Shown in pieces: positions 49,627 through 50,276 of a DNA stretch of 50,276 nt. The position numbers were made by a program, and so were the translations under genes. Source of the DNA: Egicoccus sp035462025 (GTDB lineage: Bacteria > Actinomycetota > Nitriliruptoria > Nitriliruptorales > Nitriliruptoraceae); assembly GCA_035462025.1 (NCBI GenBank), contig DATHUR010000086.1, positions 1-50,276 on the forward strand, given 5' to 3'. Every line of letters starts with the position of its first letter. The stretch's first letter is position 1. The notes below the pieces were generated by a model. It was not told the origin of the DNA. It ran no database searches and was given only the letters and a program-made list of their open reading frames with translations.

Positions 49627-50276
49627 ATGACCTCGTCCGCTGCTCCGACCCGCGTTCGCCGTCGTCACGGTGGTCCTCGGGTGCGGCTGCATCCGGAGCA
49701 CGAGTCGCGCTATGAACCGATCCGCCGGGCGATACGTGCGGCGATGCCCACGCTGGCGGCGGACGAGCGGGCCGGCTACGAGACCGGCGAGCCTGACGCG
49801 GGTGACGGGGTGCCGTTGCCGGAGGGTCCGGATCCGGAACCGGTGGGGGATCTGCGTGCGGCGGTCGCGGACGCGGCAGTGGCGATCGAGCGTGCCCATG
49901 CCATCGCGACCACCCACGGGGTGTCCGCGGGCGGTGAGCTGGCCGGGCTGGCCGAACTGCTCGCCGTGGTGGATCGCGCGCAGGCCACCGCGGTGGCGCT
50001 GGTCGATCGGATCGAGACGTCCGGGCTTGGCCGAGCGCAGGGCCGGGCTGCCGCTCGAATCGTGGTTGGCGCTCAAGACCAACGCGACGTTCGGTGACCG
50101 CCGGTTTCTGACCGGTGCCCGTGAGGTGTTGCGCCATATGCCCAACGTCCGTGCCGCGTTCGATGCCGGCGTGTTGGGCTGGGGTCAGGTGCGGGTGATC
50201 GTGTCCGAGGCGAGGCCGTTGACCGTCGGGTTGCGCCAGACGTTGGATGCCGGGCTTGCCGACCACGACGAGCTGG
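49627..50276 (+). pseudogene. DUF222/HNH endonuclease-family gene with a frameshift (runs out of window)
   Basis: ATG 49627 opens a DUF222 (13E12 repeat-like) protein: AAVADAAVAIERAHAIATTH, LAELLAVVDRAQATAVALVD. At 50026-50029 (CTTG) one extra T breaks the frame, which then ends at 50097. In the +2 frame the expected sequence goes on: AERRAGLPLESWLALKTNAT, LTGAREVLRHMPNVRAAFDA, GVLGWGQVRVIVSEARPL, to the window end. DUF222 proteins usually end in an HNH nuclease domain, which would lie outside the window. Either the gene is a recent pseudogene or the T is a sequencing error. These genes are often multicopy in actinobacteria. Confidence 0.75.

Overview
The window is 50 kb of uniformly GC-rich, densely packed DNA from an actinobacterium. 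The evidence is the SufR-type suf operon, a MoeZ-type ThiF-rhodanese, a DevR/DevS-like two-component pair, an RskA-like anti-sigma protein, a DUF222/HNH gene, frequent GTG/TTG starts and TANNNT -10 boxes. A deep-branching class such as Nitriliruptoria would fit, but that placement is only a guess from the sequence. No rRNA, tRNA, CRISPR array, insertion sequence or phage gene was found, so most of the window looks like chromosomal core with accessory islands.

Layout. 1-4800: end of a saccharopine-dehydrogenase-like gene, a RecD2-type helicase, three small unknown genes and a PilZ protein. 4801-5420: a gene-free stretch full of inverted repeats. 5421-13931: one long plus-strand operon, sufR-sufB-sufD-Rieske-sufC-sufS-sufU-sufT, followed by an ABM-fold protein and a CarH-like adenosylcobalamin sensor without a DNA-binding domain. 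14005-17477: a heterodimeric ABC exporter with one degenerate ATP site. 17507-21221: a TipA-like MerR regulator with a typical 19-bp-spacer promoter, moeZ, a DUF4287-like gene and an AraC regulator. 21343-24476: a cupredoxin/NosD-like beta-helix lipoprotein overlapping a Tat-exported multicopper oxidase. 24527-27945: a persulfide-response locus (ArsR-rhodanese regulator, divergent MBL-rhodanese persulfide dioxygenase, MFS transporter). 27942-28416: a broken methyltransferase.

28546-36270 holds a diguanylate cyclase, an alpha/beta hydrolase, a second multicopper oxidase with a fused cupredoxin, a PPOX-fold protein, the DevR/DevS-like pair and an SRPBCC-like protein. Motifs resembling DevR/DosR boxes (GGGACCTTNNGCCC) sit in pairs before three of these genes, which suggests a local oxygen/redox regulon. 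36409-50276 holds PEP carboxylase, a mercaptopyruvate-type sulfurtransferase, a DsbA-fold protein, an iron-staple PD-(D/E)XK nuclease overlapping a HIRAN gene, an MFS transporter, cell-wall genes (VanW, M23 peptidase), an orphan anti-sigma protein, a PhoU/NptA phosphate pair and a frameshifted DUF222 gene.

The themes are iron-sulfur and sulfane-sulfur handling (suf, MoeZ, two rhodanese regulators/enzymes, 3-MST), periplasmic copper oxidases with cupredoxin partners, and redox or light sensing. The least explained items are the structured gap at 4803-5124, the B12 sensor at the end of the suf operon, the cupredoxin-beta-helix/oxidase pair, the tandem hairpin leader of the second oxidase, and the nuclease-HIRAN pair.
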